Assembly: GCA_018433775.1 (NCBI GenBank)
Contig: JAHDQN010000013.1
Coordinates: forward strand, 1 to 64,000
DNA: 64,000 nucleotides
Reading direction: 5' to 3'
Origin: Deltaproteobacteria bacterium
GTDB taxonomy: Bacteria; Desulfobacterota; Desulfomonilia; UBA1062
Below are positions 37,122-46,644 of this stretch, piece after piece (the stretch's first letter is position 1; each line of letters starts with the position of its first letter). A model generated the notes under the pieces. It worked only from the letters and a program-made list of their open reading frames with translations, did not search any database and was not told the origin of the DNA. The position numbers and the translations under genes are program-made.

Positions 37122-37509
37122 GTCTCTCTGATATCGGCGCTTCTCCGGGGAATGTTAATGGCCGCTCCACATCCGCCGGCTCCGGGTATCCCGGGCCTTG
37201 GCGTTTCGTCTTTCCGGGATCTTAATCTCACCTGGCTTGCCGGGCAAGACTTATTTTTTTAACAAAGACCCTGATACACCGGTGCATGCTTGGGGGCAGA
37301 TCTTTCCGGCATTGTCTCTACTTCCATTGTGCCGGTGATAGTCTTATTCTAGGAAATCCCTGTTTTCAGGGCTTCAGACGCTCGGGCGATTCCTGCCCCC
37401 ACCATAGGGACGCTTGGTGAGGGCCTGCCCCGGAAAAGCATACGTACAACAGGAGTTGTTATGTGGATGAAAGGCTCATATCGGCCTTTGGCCGAGGCAG
37501 CGCATCCTC
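37122..37509. other. intergenic, nothing recognised
   Basis: A 388-bp gap between two minus-strand genes. It contains short palindromes only; no gene or terminator with a T-run is convincing. Confidence 0.4.
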
Positions 37510-38058
37510 TCATGGAACCCACAGGGGCCGGTAGAAGGGATCGTAGAACGGGTAGTACGGATAATACGGGTAGGTGCCCGGATAGTAGTACTCCCTGTAC
37601 CCTACTTCTTTAAGCGGCCACAGCACATGATTGGTCATGGAAACCACCGGATGGGGATACTCATACTCGCCGATGGTCCTGAACTCTATTCCGTCTATCG
37701 TGCCCACGACCGTGATCTCCCGCCCCTGGGAGTAGACAGCCGGATCAAGGAACCTGTTGCTCACGGCCAGAAAGCGTCCTCCGGTGGCATCTCCGTCAGT
37801 CGGTTCGCAACCATTTCCCAGCGGTTTTTCGAGTATTTCGATCACGGTCCCGCTTCTCTGCGGGTCTGTGCCCAGAATGGTGCCTCCCCAGAGCACATGA
37901 CGGCCTTCATAGGCCTGGGGGTTCTCGATCACCAGGGGCAGCAGGACCGATTCGTCGACACCTTCTCTCAAGTCCCGGCACAGCGAGGGCGCACACGAGG
38001 AGGTAAGGAGGAGTGCCGAGAGGAGCAGTGCGATCGGAAGAAATCTTCGAGTCTTCAT
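37510..38058 (-). CDS. Slp-family outer membrane lipoprotein
   Basis: A 182-residue lipoprotein. Signal peptide MKTRRFLPIALLLSALLLTS with lipobox TSSC, then the Slp-type segment NPQAYEGRHVLWGGTILGT. The C-terminus is unusual: a Tyr/Pro-rich run (YYYPGTYPYYPYYPFYDPFY) of about 25 residues. Slp proteins are starvation-induced outer-membrane lipoproteins of unclear role. The start is ATG 38058, 8 bases after GGAGG. Confidence 0.88.
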   Translation of the reverse strand: MKTRRFLPIALLLSALLLTSSCAPSLCRDLREGVDESVLLPLVIENPQAYEGRHVLWGGTILGTDPQRSGTVIEILEKPLGNGCEPTDGDATGGRFLAVSNRFLDPAVYSQGREITVVGTIDGIEFRTIGEYEYPHPVVSMTNHVLWPLKEVGYREYYYPGTYPYYPYYPFYDPFYRPLWVP

Positions 38059-38153
38059 GGCAGAGCCCTCCATTGCGGTTACTTCCATGAAGACTCATCA
38101 TAAGCACGCCCCTGAACGAATCAAGGCGTGCAGACCGCGCCGGTAAGGCGCGC

Positions 38154-38816
38154 TCACCGGTGGGTGAGAATGGGCCACCCTCTTTTCGCGGCAACCTGCC
38201 TGAGCCGTTTCGTGGGCTCCACGGCGCGCGGGTTGCCCACCATTTCCAGCAGGGGAATGTCCGAATGATGGTCGCCGTAGGCATATGAGCGGGAGAGTTC
38301 GATTCCCAGCCTTTCAGCGAGCTCGGTGGCAGCCTTTTTCTTGGTTTCACCGGCGCATACCTTGCCGTGAGATTTTCCGGTGAGCAGGCCGTTGCCGTCT
38401 ATCTTCAGATCGGTGCAGATGAGGTGGTCGAAGCTCAAGTCCTCGGCCACGGGTCTGAGCAGATACCGTATGCCGGCCGAGACCAGCACCAGGATGTGAC
38501 CCCGGTTCTTGTGGTCCTGCGCGCGCGAGACGATGTTGGGCGCCAGGTGAGGTTTGATGATCTCGCGATAATACTCGGCGGCTCCCGCCTCGAAGGGTGC
38601 GAGGTCCTTGTTTTTATAGAACGAGAGGAGCAGGTTCGCCATGGCGGTCTCGGACACCAGGTTGCGCTGGTAGAACCAGTTGGCGACCACGACCTTCAGA
38701 ACATAGCCGAAAGACACCTGACCCATGTCCCAGAGATACCGGACGCCGAGCTTCGGGCTGTTCTCAACCAGGAGCGTCCGGTCGAAATCGAAAAAAGCAG
38801 CTGTGTTTCCGGCCAT
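38154..38816 (-). CDS. HAD-IB family hydrolase (SerB-like)
   Basis: A 220-residue HAD phosphatase with motif I FFDFDRTL, motif II VLVSAGI, motif III Lys in GKVCAGETKK and motif IV YGDHHSDIPLLEM. The size and helical cap fit the HAD-IB group (SerB, CicA and related phosphatases); small phosphorylated metabolites or lysophosphatidate are possible substrates. ATG 38816 follows AAAGGAGTG. It is 95 bp upstream of the Slp gene on the same strand and may be co-transcribed. Confidence 0.9.
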   Translation of the reverse strand: MAGNTAAFFDFDRTLLVENSPKLGVRYLWDMGQVSFGYVLKVVVANWFYQRNLVSETAMANLLLSFYKNKDLAPFEAGAAEYYREIIKPHLAPNIVSRAQDHKNRGHILVLVSAGIRYLLRPVAEDLSFDHLICTDLKIDGNGLLTGKSHGKVCAGETKKKAATELAERLGIELSRSYAYGDHHSDIPLLEMVGNPRAVEPTKRLRQVAAKRGWPILTHR

Positions 38817-38852
38817 ATTCTTCTATTCACTCCTTTCTCTGCAGAGTATAAT

Positions 38853-39032
38853 ATGGGCGTGCGGGAGTCAAAGCAAGCATCGTCTTCTTGTAAAGGGAAG
38901 GGGTGTGCGGCGTGCACCTTCCCCGAGGCATGCTGCGACGGGTATGAGTATTGCAATATCTCTTCGGGCATGTGGAAGGAGGATGTTCCGATCGCATGCC
39001 CGGAACAAGACCTGAGAAAGGGGAAGCCATGA
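38853..39032 (+). CDS. small cysteine-rich protein upstream of the MORN gene
   Basis: A 59-residue frame with seven cysteines: SCKGKGCAACTFPEACCDGY, then EYC and IACPEQ. Its TGA stop overlaps the ATG of the MORN gene (ATGA), which suggests translational coupling. Against it: no ribosome-binding site precedes ATG 38853, and TATAAT stands directly before the ATG, so the start may be elsewhere. I do not recognise a family. The Cys spacing could bind a metal. Confidence 0.4.
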   Translation: MGVRESKQASSSCKGKGCAACTFPEACCDGYEYCNISSGMWKEDVPIACPEQDLRKGKP

Positions 39033-39859
39033 TGGGGCGGATTCTTATGAGATCGGGGAGCGGGGCGGCACTGATGCTGCTGGCAGGGTGCATGCTTTTG
39101 TGCCCGGCCCTCTCGTATGCCGGCGAAGCCGGATGCGCCGAGGGCGATTGCGCAAACGGCTCGGGGACCTATGTGTTTGATGACGGGTCCAAGTATATCG
39201 GTGAGTTCAAAGAGGAAATACCCCATGGAAAGGGCAGGTATTACGCCGCGGACGGCATGCTCTACTCAGGAGAGTACGAACAGGGAAAAAAGAATGGCTT
39301 CGGCAGGATCACCTATCCCGAGGGGCGTTTCTACGAGGGGTATTTCAAGGATAACCAGCTTCACGGCAAAGGCACGTACCGCTACGAAGACGGAACCGTA
39401 TACAAGGGAGAGTTTCGTGAAAACAAGTGGAACGGCCAGGGAGTGCTGACACTGTCCGACGGCCGGACGTATGAAGGCGGGTTTCAGGATAACAAGAGGC
39501 ACGGCGCCGGGAAGTTCATCTTCAGGGCCGGTGAGGTCTACGAGGGCGGGTATGTCCAGGACCGCATGGAAGGCAAGGGAACCTATACCTTTCCCGACGG
39601 CTCCCGGTACGAGGGTGATTTCCTCAACGATGTCTACGAGGGCACGGGCACCTTCATTTTTTCCGACGGCCGCGTCTATACGGGCCTGTTCAAGGAGGGA
39701 AAACCCCACGGCAAAGGCACGATCACCTATCCCGACGGTACGAGCGAAGAGCGTGAATATGTACTGGGCGAGCCGGTGGAGGCACAGTCGCCCGGCGATG
39801 AGGCGGTGATGGGAGAAGATGTGGCCCAGGAACAGCCCGAAACCGCGGAAGAGTTTTAG
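39029..39859 (+). CDS. secreted MORN-repeat protein
   Basis: A 276-residue protein with an N-terminal signal sequence (ALMLLAGCMLLCPALSYAG) followed by nine or so MORN repeats of 23 residues, with the pattern Y-x-G-x-[FW]-x2-[GN]-x2-H-G-x-G-x-[YF] (for example YEGYFKDNQLHGKGTY). A Glu/Pro-rich acidic tail follows (QSPGDEAVMGEDVAQEQPET). MORN arrays act as scaffold or lipid-binding rods; a periplasmic or surface role is inferred. The LAGC segment could be a lipobox. The start ATG 39029 overlaps the preceding small frame. Confidence 0.88.
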   Translation: MMGRILMRSGSGAALMLLAGCMLLCPALSYAGEAGCAEGDCANGSGTYVFDDGSKYIGEFKEEIPHGKGRYYAADGMLYSGEYEQGKKNGFGRITYPEGRFYEGYFKDNQLHGKGTYRYEDGTVYKGEFRENKWNGQGVLTLSDGRTYEGGFQDNKRHGAGKFIFRAGEVYEGGYVQDRMEGKGTYTFPDGSRYEGDFLNDVYEGTGTFIFSDGRVYTGLFKEGKPHGKGTITYPDGTSEEREYVLGEPVEAQSPGDEAVMGEDVAQEQPETAEEF

Positions 39860-40142
39860 CCGGGCGTCCGCCCATGCAGGTGATGTGCAGGGACAATACC
39901 CGACCCCGTCGATCCCGGCTCGGGGTGGTATTTCATCTTACACGACAATGAGCCGCCCGGGTTCTCTTGCCGGCTCGGGTATCGGGCAGGCGATCGTCTC
40001 CTGCTGAGAGTGTATTGTCTGAAAAGACGATTTCTCCGAAGTATCGCTCGGGGATGCGCTTCATGAGGGCTCCAGCCTGCCCCGGCTCGATCCGGGCCGG
40101 GAGAATCCCGCCATCTGGGAGACGATTGCAAAAACGTATTCT

Positions 40143-41477
40143 TCAGATATCTTTCAGTAATCTGTTTTCGGGAGATTTCTCCATTGCCTGGATGAACGAG
40201 GTCAGGGCCCGGGAGAGGCTGGTGAACGATTCGTCCCCGGCTACCGGTATCGTATCTTCGCCTCGGTTATCGAGCGACTCGATCACGAATGAAACGCTGA
40301 TATCGTTGATGGAACGGGCCGGCTGGTAGATGCTCTGCCTGTATTCGGGCAGGGGAATCACGTTCAGCAGGGACGCCGCCGCGAGCTCGGCGAGGATGTC
40401 GTGGGTCAGACGGATGGGAATCTCCAGGTTTTTGGATATCTGTAATCCGCTCAAGGGAAGGTTCCCCTGCGAGAAGTTCTTCACGACATGGTGCATGATC
40501 TGCAGGCTCAGCAGGCGCTTGAACGAATAACTGATACGCCTGATATCCGGCGCGAACTCGAAGTACTTTTCGTTCTGGTGCGCGTACGAGATCTCCACTC
40601 CGAACAGCACGATGTACCAGCTGAGCTGCAGCCACACGAGGAACAGGGGCAGGGCGGCAAAGCTCCCGTAGATGGCGTTGTAGCGCGCCACTCCGATCTG
40701 GAAATAAATATAGGCCGCCTGCACCAGGACAAAGATCGTCCCGGCTATGACGCCCGCGAGGATGCCGGAGGAGAAGCGCACCCGGGTATTGGGCAAAAAG
40801 ATGAATACAAAGGAAAACAGCATCCAGATGAGTACGTACGGGATGATCTGAACGATCAGGGTGATGAGGGGAGAGATATAGCCCAGGAAGCCGAAGGCCT
40901 CCATGAGCTGGTTGATCCGGGCGATGACGAGCACGGTGGCGCTGCTCGCCATGATGAACAGCAGCGGCGAGATGAGCGTGATGGCGAGATAGTCGGTGAT
41001 CTTTCTGCTGATGGGCCGTGACCGGTGTATCTCCCAGATATGGTTGAACGAGTCTTCGGCAGAGCCCAGGATACTGATGACCGACCAGATGAGAAAGACC
41101 GCGCCCACCCCTGCGATGACTCCGCCGCTGGTGTTCTCCAGGAGATTGCGCGAGAAATCCACCAGGCGGGTGACCACCTCTTCCTGTCCTGCAACCTGCT
41201 CGATGATCAGCTTCTCCAGCCTGTTCTGGAGGCCGAACCCTTTGGCGATGGCAAACACCATGGCCAGGACGGGCACGACGGAGAGCAGGGAAAAGAAGGT
41301 GAGCGAAGACGCCCTCAAGGCACACCGGTCGCTGATGAACTTCTGAAACGCGATGAGAAAAACCCGGAGATACCGGATGAAAAACCTTCTCCAGCCGGTT
41401 GTCTTTTCCAGCCGGACCCGCCAGATATCCGCCCGGAAAAAGCTCATGACTCTCGATAGTGCATCGGTTACGGCCAT
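40143..41477 (-). CDS. YihY/virulence factor BrkB family membrane protein
   Basis: A 444-residue protein. Six hydrophobic helices of the YihY (formerly RNase BN) family occupy residues ~30-310, with family segments DRCALRASSLTFFSLLSVVP and GAVFLIWSVISILGSAEDSF. A ~110-residue cytoplasmic C-terminal part with winged-helix character (GLQISKNLEIPIRLTHDILA) follows, an extension seen in part of the family. Function is unknown; it is not an RNase. ATG 41477. Confidence 0.9.
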   Translation of the reverse strand: MAVTDALSRVMSFFRADIWRVRLEKTTGWRRFFIRYLRVFLIAFQKFISDRCALRASSLTFFSLLSVVPVLAMVFAIAKGFGLQNRLEKLIIEQVAGQEEVVTRLVDFSRNLLENTSGGVIAGVGAVFLIWSVISILGSAEDSFNHIWEIHRSRPISRKITDYLAITLISPLLFIMASSATVLVIARINQLMEAFGFLGYISPLITLIVQIIPYVLIWMLFSFVFIFLPNTRVRFSSGILAGVIAGTIFVLVQAAYIYFQIGVARYNAIYGSFAALPLFLVWLQLSWYIVLFGVEISYAHQNEKYFEFAPDIRRISYSFKRLLSLQIMHHVVKNFSQGNLPLSGLQISKNLEIPIRLTHDILAELAAASLLNVIPLPEYRQSIYQPARSINDISVSFVIESLDNRGEDTIPVAGDESFTSLSRALTSFIQAMEKSPENRLLKDI

Positions 41478-41621
41478 ACAGTTTCCTCGCGATCAATCCC
41501 TCCGATGCCCATATCGGCATGGAGCATCGGCTGCATCAATCTTGTGCCGAGTCATCGACAAAGAGACAAAGATTAAGTCATTCCCTTTCGAGCCCGCGGG
41601 CCTGCCTGTCCCGAAGGCGGC

Positions 41622-44540
41622 TCACCTGAGCGTTATCTCTGCCCGGGACTCGCTTTTCCCCGGCTTCTCATCCGGAGAGAGGTTGTTCTTCTCCACCAGG
41701 TAGATCCGTGCCGGGTCGATCACCTGCATGCCCATAAGGCACGTCTTGACCCGCTGTGCCCGGTTCAGAGCAAGCAGCCTGAGGTCGCTGTCGTTCACCT
41801 CGATGTTCTCCCTGATGAGCCGCTCCATCTCGTGCGGCTCAAGGGACAGGGGCAGCCCGATGAAGTTCCGCGGCTTGGAGAAGTCCGCCGCGTCATAGGC
41901 CTTTTTGAGATAGCGTCCGTATTCCTCGGGAAGAATAGTCACATCGTCCAGGGTGCGGGCGTCCGCAGTGCTCCCGGCCACGACCTTGAGCTTTTCGGCC
42001 TTGAGCTTCTTCTCGAACAGCGCGTCTGCAAGACCGGCCCGGTCTTTTTCCCTATCGGCAAACCCCTGGATATCGATCTTGAGAGACGGCTTGTCCGTGA
42101 GGATCTTGACGAGAATGTCGAGCCTCTCCGCCGTCCCCGGGGGGAGCGCCGCTCTGCCGGGTTCGAACTCGATGACGTTCAGCTCGGATGCGCCCGGATA
42201 GATGGCATCGAGGAGAGAGAACGGCGATGTCGCCGCCTTGGAGATGGTGTTGGTGATCATGGTGAAGATGATGCCAGCGACACTGAACTCGGGATCGTCG
42301 GTGCGCCCCTTCACCGGCAGATGCAGATTGATGATCCCCTTCGGGTCCTTGAGCAGTGACACTGCGAGCTTGACCGGCAGCTTGACGGAATCCTCGCTTT
42401 CCACGGAGCCGCCGAAGGAGAGCTGGTCGATGAGAACGTCGTTTCGCGCATCGAGCTCTTTTTTGTCGATGAGGTAGTCAAGGTCGAGCGAGAGCTTTCC
42501 CCGTTCGATGGCATAACCGAGATACCTCCCCGAATACGGGGTCAGGGCACTCAGATCCATGTCCTTCACATTTGTGTGGAGGTCGAGAAACACATCGTCC
42601 GTAAAGGGGTTGATCCTGCCGGTTATTTTCAGCGGCGTGCTGTAGTTGAGCTTGCCGGAAAAATCAAGGACCGCCGGCTGAACCCGCTCCGACGAGAGCC
42701 CGGTGACCGAACCCCAGACCTCGCCGAGGTCTGCCGAGAAGCTGGGCTCGACCGAGCGGTCGAGGAAGCTCACGTCCCCGTTCTGCAGGGCCACCCGGGC
42801 GATCCTGATCTGCTCGAATCTCTGTCCTCCGCTCTCCACGGGGGGCATCCCGGTATCTTTTCCGGCCTGGAAGGCATTTTTGATGTTCAGCGAGCCGTCC
42901 TTCTGGACGATGATCTGTGAGAATACGTCTTCGATGCGTACGCCGCCGATCTCGAGACTGCCCGGGTCGGAGACGATACTGATATCGTCGAGGATCAGGG
43001 TCCGCCACTTGATGAAATCATCGGCGTGCTTTTTGTCCACAGAGGCGAAATCCCCGACCCGAGTGCTGCCGGTAAACGAGACCTTGAACGTATCGTCCGG
43101 GGTTTTCCCCACGCTCGCATCACCCTCGGCGGAGAGGTGGCCGCGCGTCACCACCAGCTGCACCTTGTCGGCGAAGTAGGGCTGCACCCAGCCGATTTCC
43201 AGCCCCTTCACGTCCATCCGTGCCCTGCACAGCAGGGGGTTCAGCGACACATCGGCCGCTGCGGAAACAGAGCCGGTACCGTTGAGCCGCGATGCGAGCC
43301 GGATGTTTCCCTGGGTGTCCGGCCGGGTGGAAAGGTCCCGGGCCTGGAGGTCCACCTCGCTCCACACGAGCTTCGCGGGGTGGGTGTTGGATGCATCCGT
43401 GAACTCGACCGTGCCCTTGTTTATGTTGAAGACATTCACGTCCAGATTGAAGGCCTCCTCCGTGCGGGCCGGATCATCCGGTTCCCGGCCGGCGACGGTT
43501 TCACTCGATGCCGGATCCTCACCGCCGGTCTGATCGTTGTCCCCTTCCTGCGCGTCCCGTGCGAGCAGGGCCGCCCAGTCGAGAGTGCCCGAGGCGTCCC
43601 TCCTGGCATGGAGCCTGGGAGTGTCGAGCTCAACATCGGAGAGTATCACGGTTTTATCCGACAGACGGGAGGGCGCCAGGACAACCCGGGCATCGGGCAG
43701 GGTGATGAGCGGACGGTTCTCCGAATCGAGAACGGAAAAATCCTTCAGCGACAGGTCGCCCAGGATCACGACATCCGGCTTGCGGTTTTGGCTCTGGATA
43801 TAGGAGACTTTTCCTCTCAGGTCGAGTGAGCCTGACTGGACGACGATTCCGAGGTCGCGGGGGATGTACCCCATGTAGAACGGCAGGGAAATGTCCTTCA
43901 GGTCGATATCCAGCGAGGTTTCCAGGGAATCCGCAAAGGGCTTTGTCAAGCCGGTCAGGGAAAAGGAGGTTCCGTTGACCACTGCGGCCAGGCTCGGCTG
44001 GACAAATGTCTCCACGAACTCGTCGATGTTCGATACAAAGGGGATGCTCACGGTGATGTCCGTGGTCAGATGGCGGGTATCGGTGACCCGGTCTCTGAAC
44101 TCCAGGGAGCCGCCGATGACGCGGATGTTTCCCAAGGCAAAAAGGAGCGGCTTTCCGGATGAACCCGAGCCCCCGTACAGATCGGAGAAGTTGTACTGAT
44201 TGGGCGCGGTGCGGGTGATGACGAGCGAAGGTTTTTCGATGCGTATCTCCCGCACGATGAGGGCCTTTCTGAAGAGCGACCTGATCTGGAGATTGACGAA
44301 GAGTTCGTCGAACGAGGCGACGGGCGCTTCGTCCGGGTCTTCCGAAACCGCGAGCCCTTTCACCTTCATGGACAGCATGAAGGGATTGATGTCCATGTCC
44401 CTGATGGTCACCTCCCGGTGTGTCGCCCCGGCGAGGCGGTCCTGGACGAAGGACCTCAAGAAGACGGGAAGAATCAGAAAACCTGCGGCTGCATACCCAA
44501 CGAAAAGAAGAACAAGAACAATCGAGACCTTTCTCCACAT
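41622..44540 (-). CDS. DUF748 / AsmA-like protein with OmpA-like C-terminus
   Basis: A 972-residue envelope protein. An N-terminal membrane helix (VSIVLVLLFVGYAAAGFLIL) precedes a long beta-rich AsmA/DUF748 region (RIEKPSLVITRTAPNQYNFS; LDWAALLARD). The last ~190 residues resemble an OmpA-type domain with an insertion: NVIEFEPGRAALPPG, LKIDIQGFADREKD, and LALNRAQRVKTCLM. AsmA-like proteins bridge inner and outer membrane and are linked to lipid transport; the OmpA-like end may hold it to the cell wall. A Pro/Asp/Glu-rich loop lies near residue 340. ATG 44540. Confidence 0.85.
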   Translation of the reverse strand: MWRKVSIVLVLLFVGYAAAGFLILPVFLRSFVQDRLAGATHREVTIRDMDINPFMLSMKVKGLAVSEDPDEAPVASFDELFVNLQIRSLFRKALIVREIRIEKPSLVITRTAPNQYNFSDLYGGSGSSGKPLLFALGNIRVIGGSLEFRDRVTDTRHLTTDITVSIPFVSNIDEFVETFVQPSLAAVVNGTSFSLTGLTKPFADSLETSLDIDLKDISLPFYMGYIPRDLGIVVQSGSLDLRGKVSYIQSQNRKPDVVILGDLSLKDFSVLDSENRPLITLPDARVVLAPSRLSDKTVILSDVELDTPRLHARRDASGTLDWAALLARDAQEGDNDQTGGEDPASSETVAGREPDDPARTEEAFNLDVNVFNINKGTVEFTDASNTHPAKLVWSEVDLQARDLSTRPDTQGNIRLASRLNGTGSVSAAADVSLNPLLCRARMDVKGLEIGWVQPYFADKVQLVVTRGHLSAEGDASVGKTPDDTFKVSFTGSTRVGDFASVDKKHADDFIKWRTLILDDISIVSDPGSLEIGGVRIEDVFSQIIVQKDGSLNIKNAFQAGKDTGMPPVESGGQRFEQIRIARVALQNGDVSFLDRSVEPSFSADLGEVWGSVTGLSSERVQPAVLDFSGKLNYSTPLKITGRINPFTDDVFLDLHTNVKDMDLSALTPYSGRYLGYAIERGKLSLDLDYLIDKKELDARNDVLIDQLSFGGSVESEDSVKLPVKLAVSLLKDPKGIINLHLPVKGRTDDPEFSVAGIIFTMITNTISKAATSPFSLLDAIYPGASELNVIEFEPGRAALPPGTAERLDILVKILTDKPSLKIDIQGFADREKDRAGLADALFEKKLKAEKLKVVAGSTADARTLDDVTILPEEYGRYLKKAYDAADFSKPRNFIGLPLSLEPHEMERLIRENIEVNDSDLRLLALNRAQRVKTCLMGMQVIDPARIYLVEKNNLSPDEKPGKSESRAEITLR

Positions 44541-44864
44541 GATCGGCCACCATCCGGAAACGACATTGAGAAATCATCCTTAAGAACCAAGGGACAAAGG
44601 AACCTGCTGAAGAATAATCATCCCTTTTGAAGAAGCGCTGTAAGGATAAACTCTCTTAATAATTATACAGGCTCACCGGTAAAAATTGCAAGGAGGTTGT
44701 GGTAAAAATATCCAGGAAACGCTTTTTCACATATGGCAAAAAAAAGAGATTTTCAGCTGACATGGTGCCCGGTAATTCATTATGATGCACGTGCGTGTAA
44801 AATGCAGGGCCGTCCGGGGGCATCGCCGCCGGAGACGAGGGACGGCTGTTTCAGAGGAGGGAAC
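44541..44864. other. divergent gap, promoters expected
   Basis: A 324-bp gap between the divergent DUF748 and UxaA genes. The middle is AT-rich (AATAATTATACAGG; AAAAATATCCAGG). AGAGGAGG at 44853-44860 serves the UxaA small subunit. No operator was recognised. Confidence 0.4.
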
Positions 44865-45131
44865 ATGAAGCACGATATCCTGCTCATCAGTCCGCAGGAC
44901 AATGTCGGGGTTGCCCTGGCCGATATTCCCCGGGGCGGGAAGGCTCGCATTTCCACCGGAGAGCGGGTGGAGGCGGTGGACGACATCCCCTACAGCCATA
45001 AGATGGCGCTCCAAGACATCCGCGCAGGGGAGCCGGTGCGCAAATACGGCGAAGAGATCGGCCGCGCGCAGACGGATATCCCCCGGGGGAGCTGGGTCCA
45101 TACACACAATTTGCAGACCGGGGAGCAATGA
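44865..45131 (+). CDS. UxaA-family small subunit (SAF domain)
   Basis: An 88-residue SAF-domain protein: DNVGVALADIPRGGKARIST, then IPYSHKMALQDIRAGEPVRK and GRAQTDIPRGSWVHTHN, the pattern of altronate/galactarate dehydratase N-terminal parts and of the small subunit of sulfolactate sulfo-lyase (SuyA). In this split arrangement it pairs with the large subunit encoded next, whose ATG overlaps its TGA by 4 bases. ATG 44865 follows AGAGGAGG. Confidence 0.9.
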   Translation: MKHDILLISPQDNVGVALADIPRGGKARISTGERVEAVDDIPYSHKMALQDIRAGEPVRKYGEEIGRAQTDIPRGSWVHTHNLQTGEQ

Positions 45132-46297
45132 CCATGGCAGGGCATACCTTCAGAGGTTTTATCCGTCCGGACGGCTCAGCGGGCATCAGAAACCATATCG
45201 CCGTAATCCCCACGGTCTCGTGCGCGGCCGGCGTGGCCGCGAATATCGCACGGGCCGCGTCTCCGGCCGTGCCCCTTCTGCACGGCCACGGGTGCGGAAG
45301 GGCGCTCGAGATCACCATGCACCATCAGGTGCTGGCCGGCCTGGGCCGGAACCCCAACGTGGCGGCGGCGCTCGTGGTGGGGCTGGGATGCGAAACCGTT
45401 CAGGCCTCCTCGGTCGCAGGCGAGATCGCGAAGACCGGCAAGCCCTGTGAGTATCTCGTCATCCAGGAGCAGGGCGGATCCCGAAAGACCACGGAAAAGG
45501 GCATCGAGATCGTGAGCCGCTTTCAGAAAGATGCGCAGGCCCTGCGGCGCAGCGAATGCCCCGTTGACCGCATCGTGCTCGGGCTCGAATGCGGGGGTTC
45601 CGACGCATTCTCGGGGATCACGGCCAACCCGGCGGCAGGGCTCGTCTCGGACTGGCTCGTCGGGTGCGGGGGGACCGTGGTTCTCACCGAGACCACCGAG
45701 ATGATCGGCACCGAGCACATTCTCTCGCGCAGGTCGGCGAGCCCCGAAGTGGCCGCCCGTGTGGAGCACATTATCTCCCAGGCGCGCAGGCGCACCCACG
45801 ACATCCTCGGGCCGCTCGCCTCGTGCGTCATCGCGCCCGGAAACATGGACGGGGGATTGAGCTCCATCCGCGAGAAGTCCCTGGGCTGCATCGTCAAGGG
45901 GGGCGGCACGGCTGTCACCCAGGTGGTGGACTACGGGCAGGCCCCGGCGAGCAAAGGGCTGGTGGTCATGGACGGGCCGGGATACGACATGGAGTCTCTG
46001 GCAGGGCTCGCGGCTGCGGGCTGCCAGCTCATCGTCTTCACCACGGGCCGGGGCACCCCGGCCGGCTTTCCGCTGGTGCCCGTGATCAAGGTTGCGAGCA
46101 CCGGCAGGCTCTACGAGCTCATGGAAGACGACCTGGACATCAATGCGGGCGGGGTCCTCGACGGAGGAAGCCTTGAAGACATCGCCCGCGACCTGAAGAC
46201 GTTTGCGGTCGAGGTGATGAACGGCGAGCCGACCAAGGCGGAGCGGAACGATCAGAACGGCGTTCTCTGCCTCGCCGTCATGACACCGGCCTTTTAG
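45128..46297 (+). CDS. UxaA-family large subunit (dehydratase or sulfo-lyase)
   Basis: A 389-residue protein: RPDGSAGIRNHIAVIPTVSC at the start, HGHGCGR, GLECGGSDAFSGITANPAAG in the middle and VIKVASTGRLYELMEDDLD near the end, all typical of altronate dehydratase (UxaA), galactarate dehydratase and SuyB. These are iron-dependent lyases removing water or sulfite from hydroxy acids. The substrate here is open: no hexuronate genes are nearby, and sulfolactate or another hydroxy acid is possible. It is translationally coupled with the SAF subunit. Confidence 0.9.
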   Translation: MTMAGHTFRGFIRPDGSAGIRNHIAVIPTVSCAAGVAANIARAASPAVPLLHGHGCGRALEITMHHQVLAGLGRNPNVAAALVVGLGCETVQASSVAGEIAKTGKPCEYLVIQEQGGSRKTTEKGIEIVSRFQKDAQALRRSECPVDRIVLGLECGGSDAFSGITANPAAGLVSDWLVGCGGTVVLTETTEMIGTEHILSRRSASPEVAARVEHIISQARRRTHDILGPLASCVIAPGNMDGGLSSIREKSLGCIVKGGGTAVTQVVDYGQAPASKGLVVMDGPGYDMESLAGLAAAGCQLIVFTTGRGTPAGFPLVPVIKVASTGRLYELMEDDLDINAGGVLDGGSLEDIARDLKTFAVEVMNGEPTKAERNDQNGVLCLAVMTPAF

Positions 46298-46644
46298 CCC
46301 CTCATTGATCAACGGGGCCGATGGCGTGGAGTTCTGCAACCCTTTCCAGGTCGTCAGCCCGGTGGTGTCCTCTGACGGCTACGGCGGAAGGATTGCTCCA
46401 CCGGCGCACGAGCCGTAACGCGGGCCTTTCAAGTCCTGATCCTTTCCCGGCCGGCATGTGATCTCTGCCTGATGCGATCTTTCGCTCCCTGCAAGAAGTG
46501 CGGGGAAAAGGGATTTTGTGCGGCGTATGGCAATGAACGAGGGATCTTGCGCCGCATATGCCCATGGATGTATACTGGCCGGCAGACACCGGGGGCATTC
46601 GAAGGGATGCGGGGAAGAGAGCCCTTTCTCAAGGCGAGGTGGGT
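46298..46644. other. intergenic, nothing recognised
   Basis: A 347-bp gap before citrate synthase. AAGGCGAGG before ATG 46645 is the only signal I can support. Confidence 0.4.
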
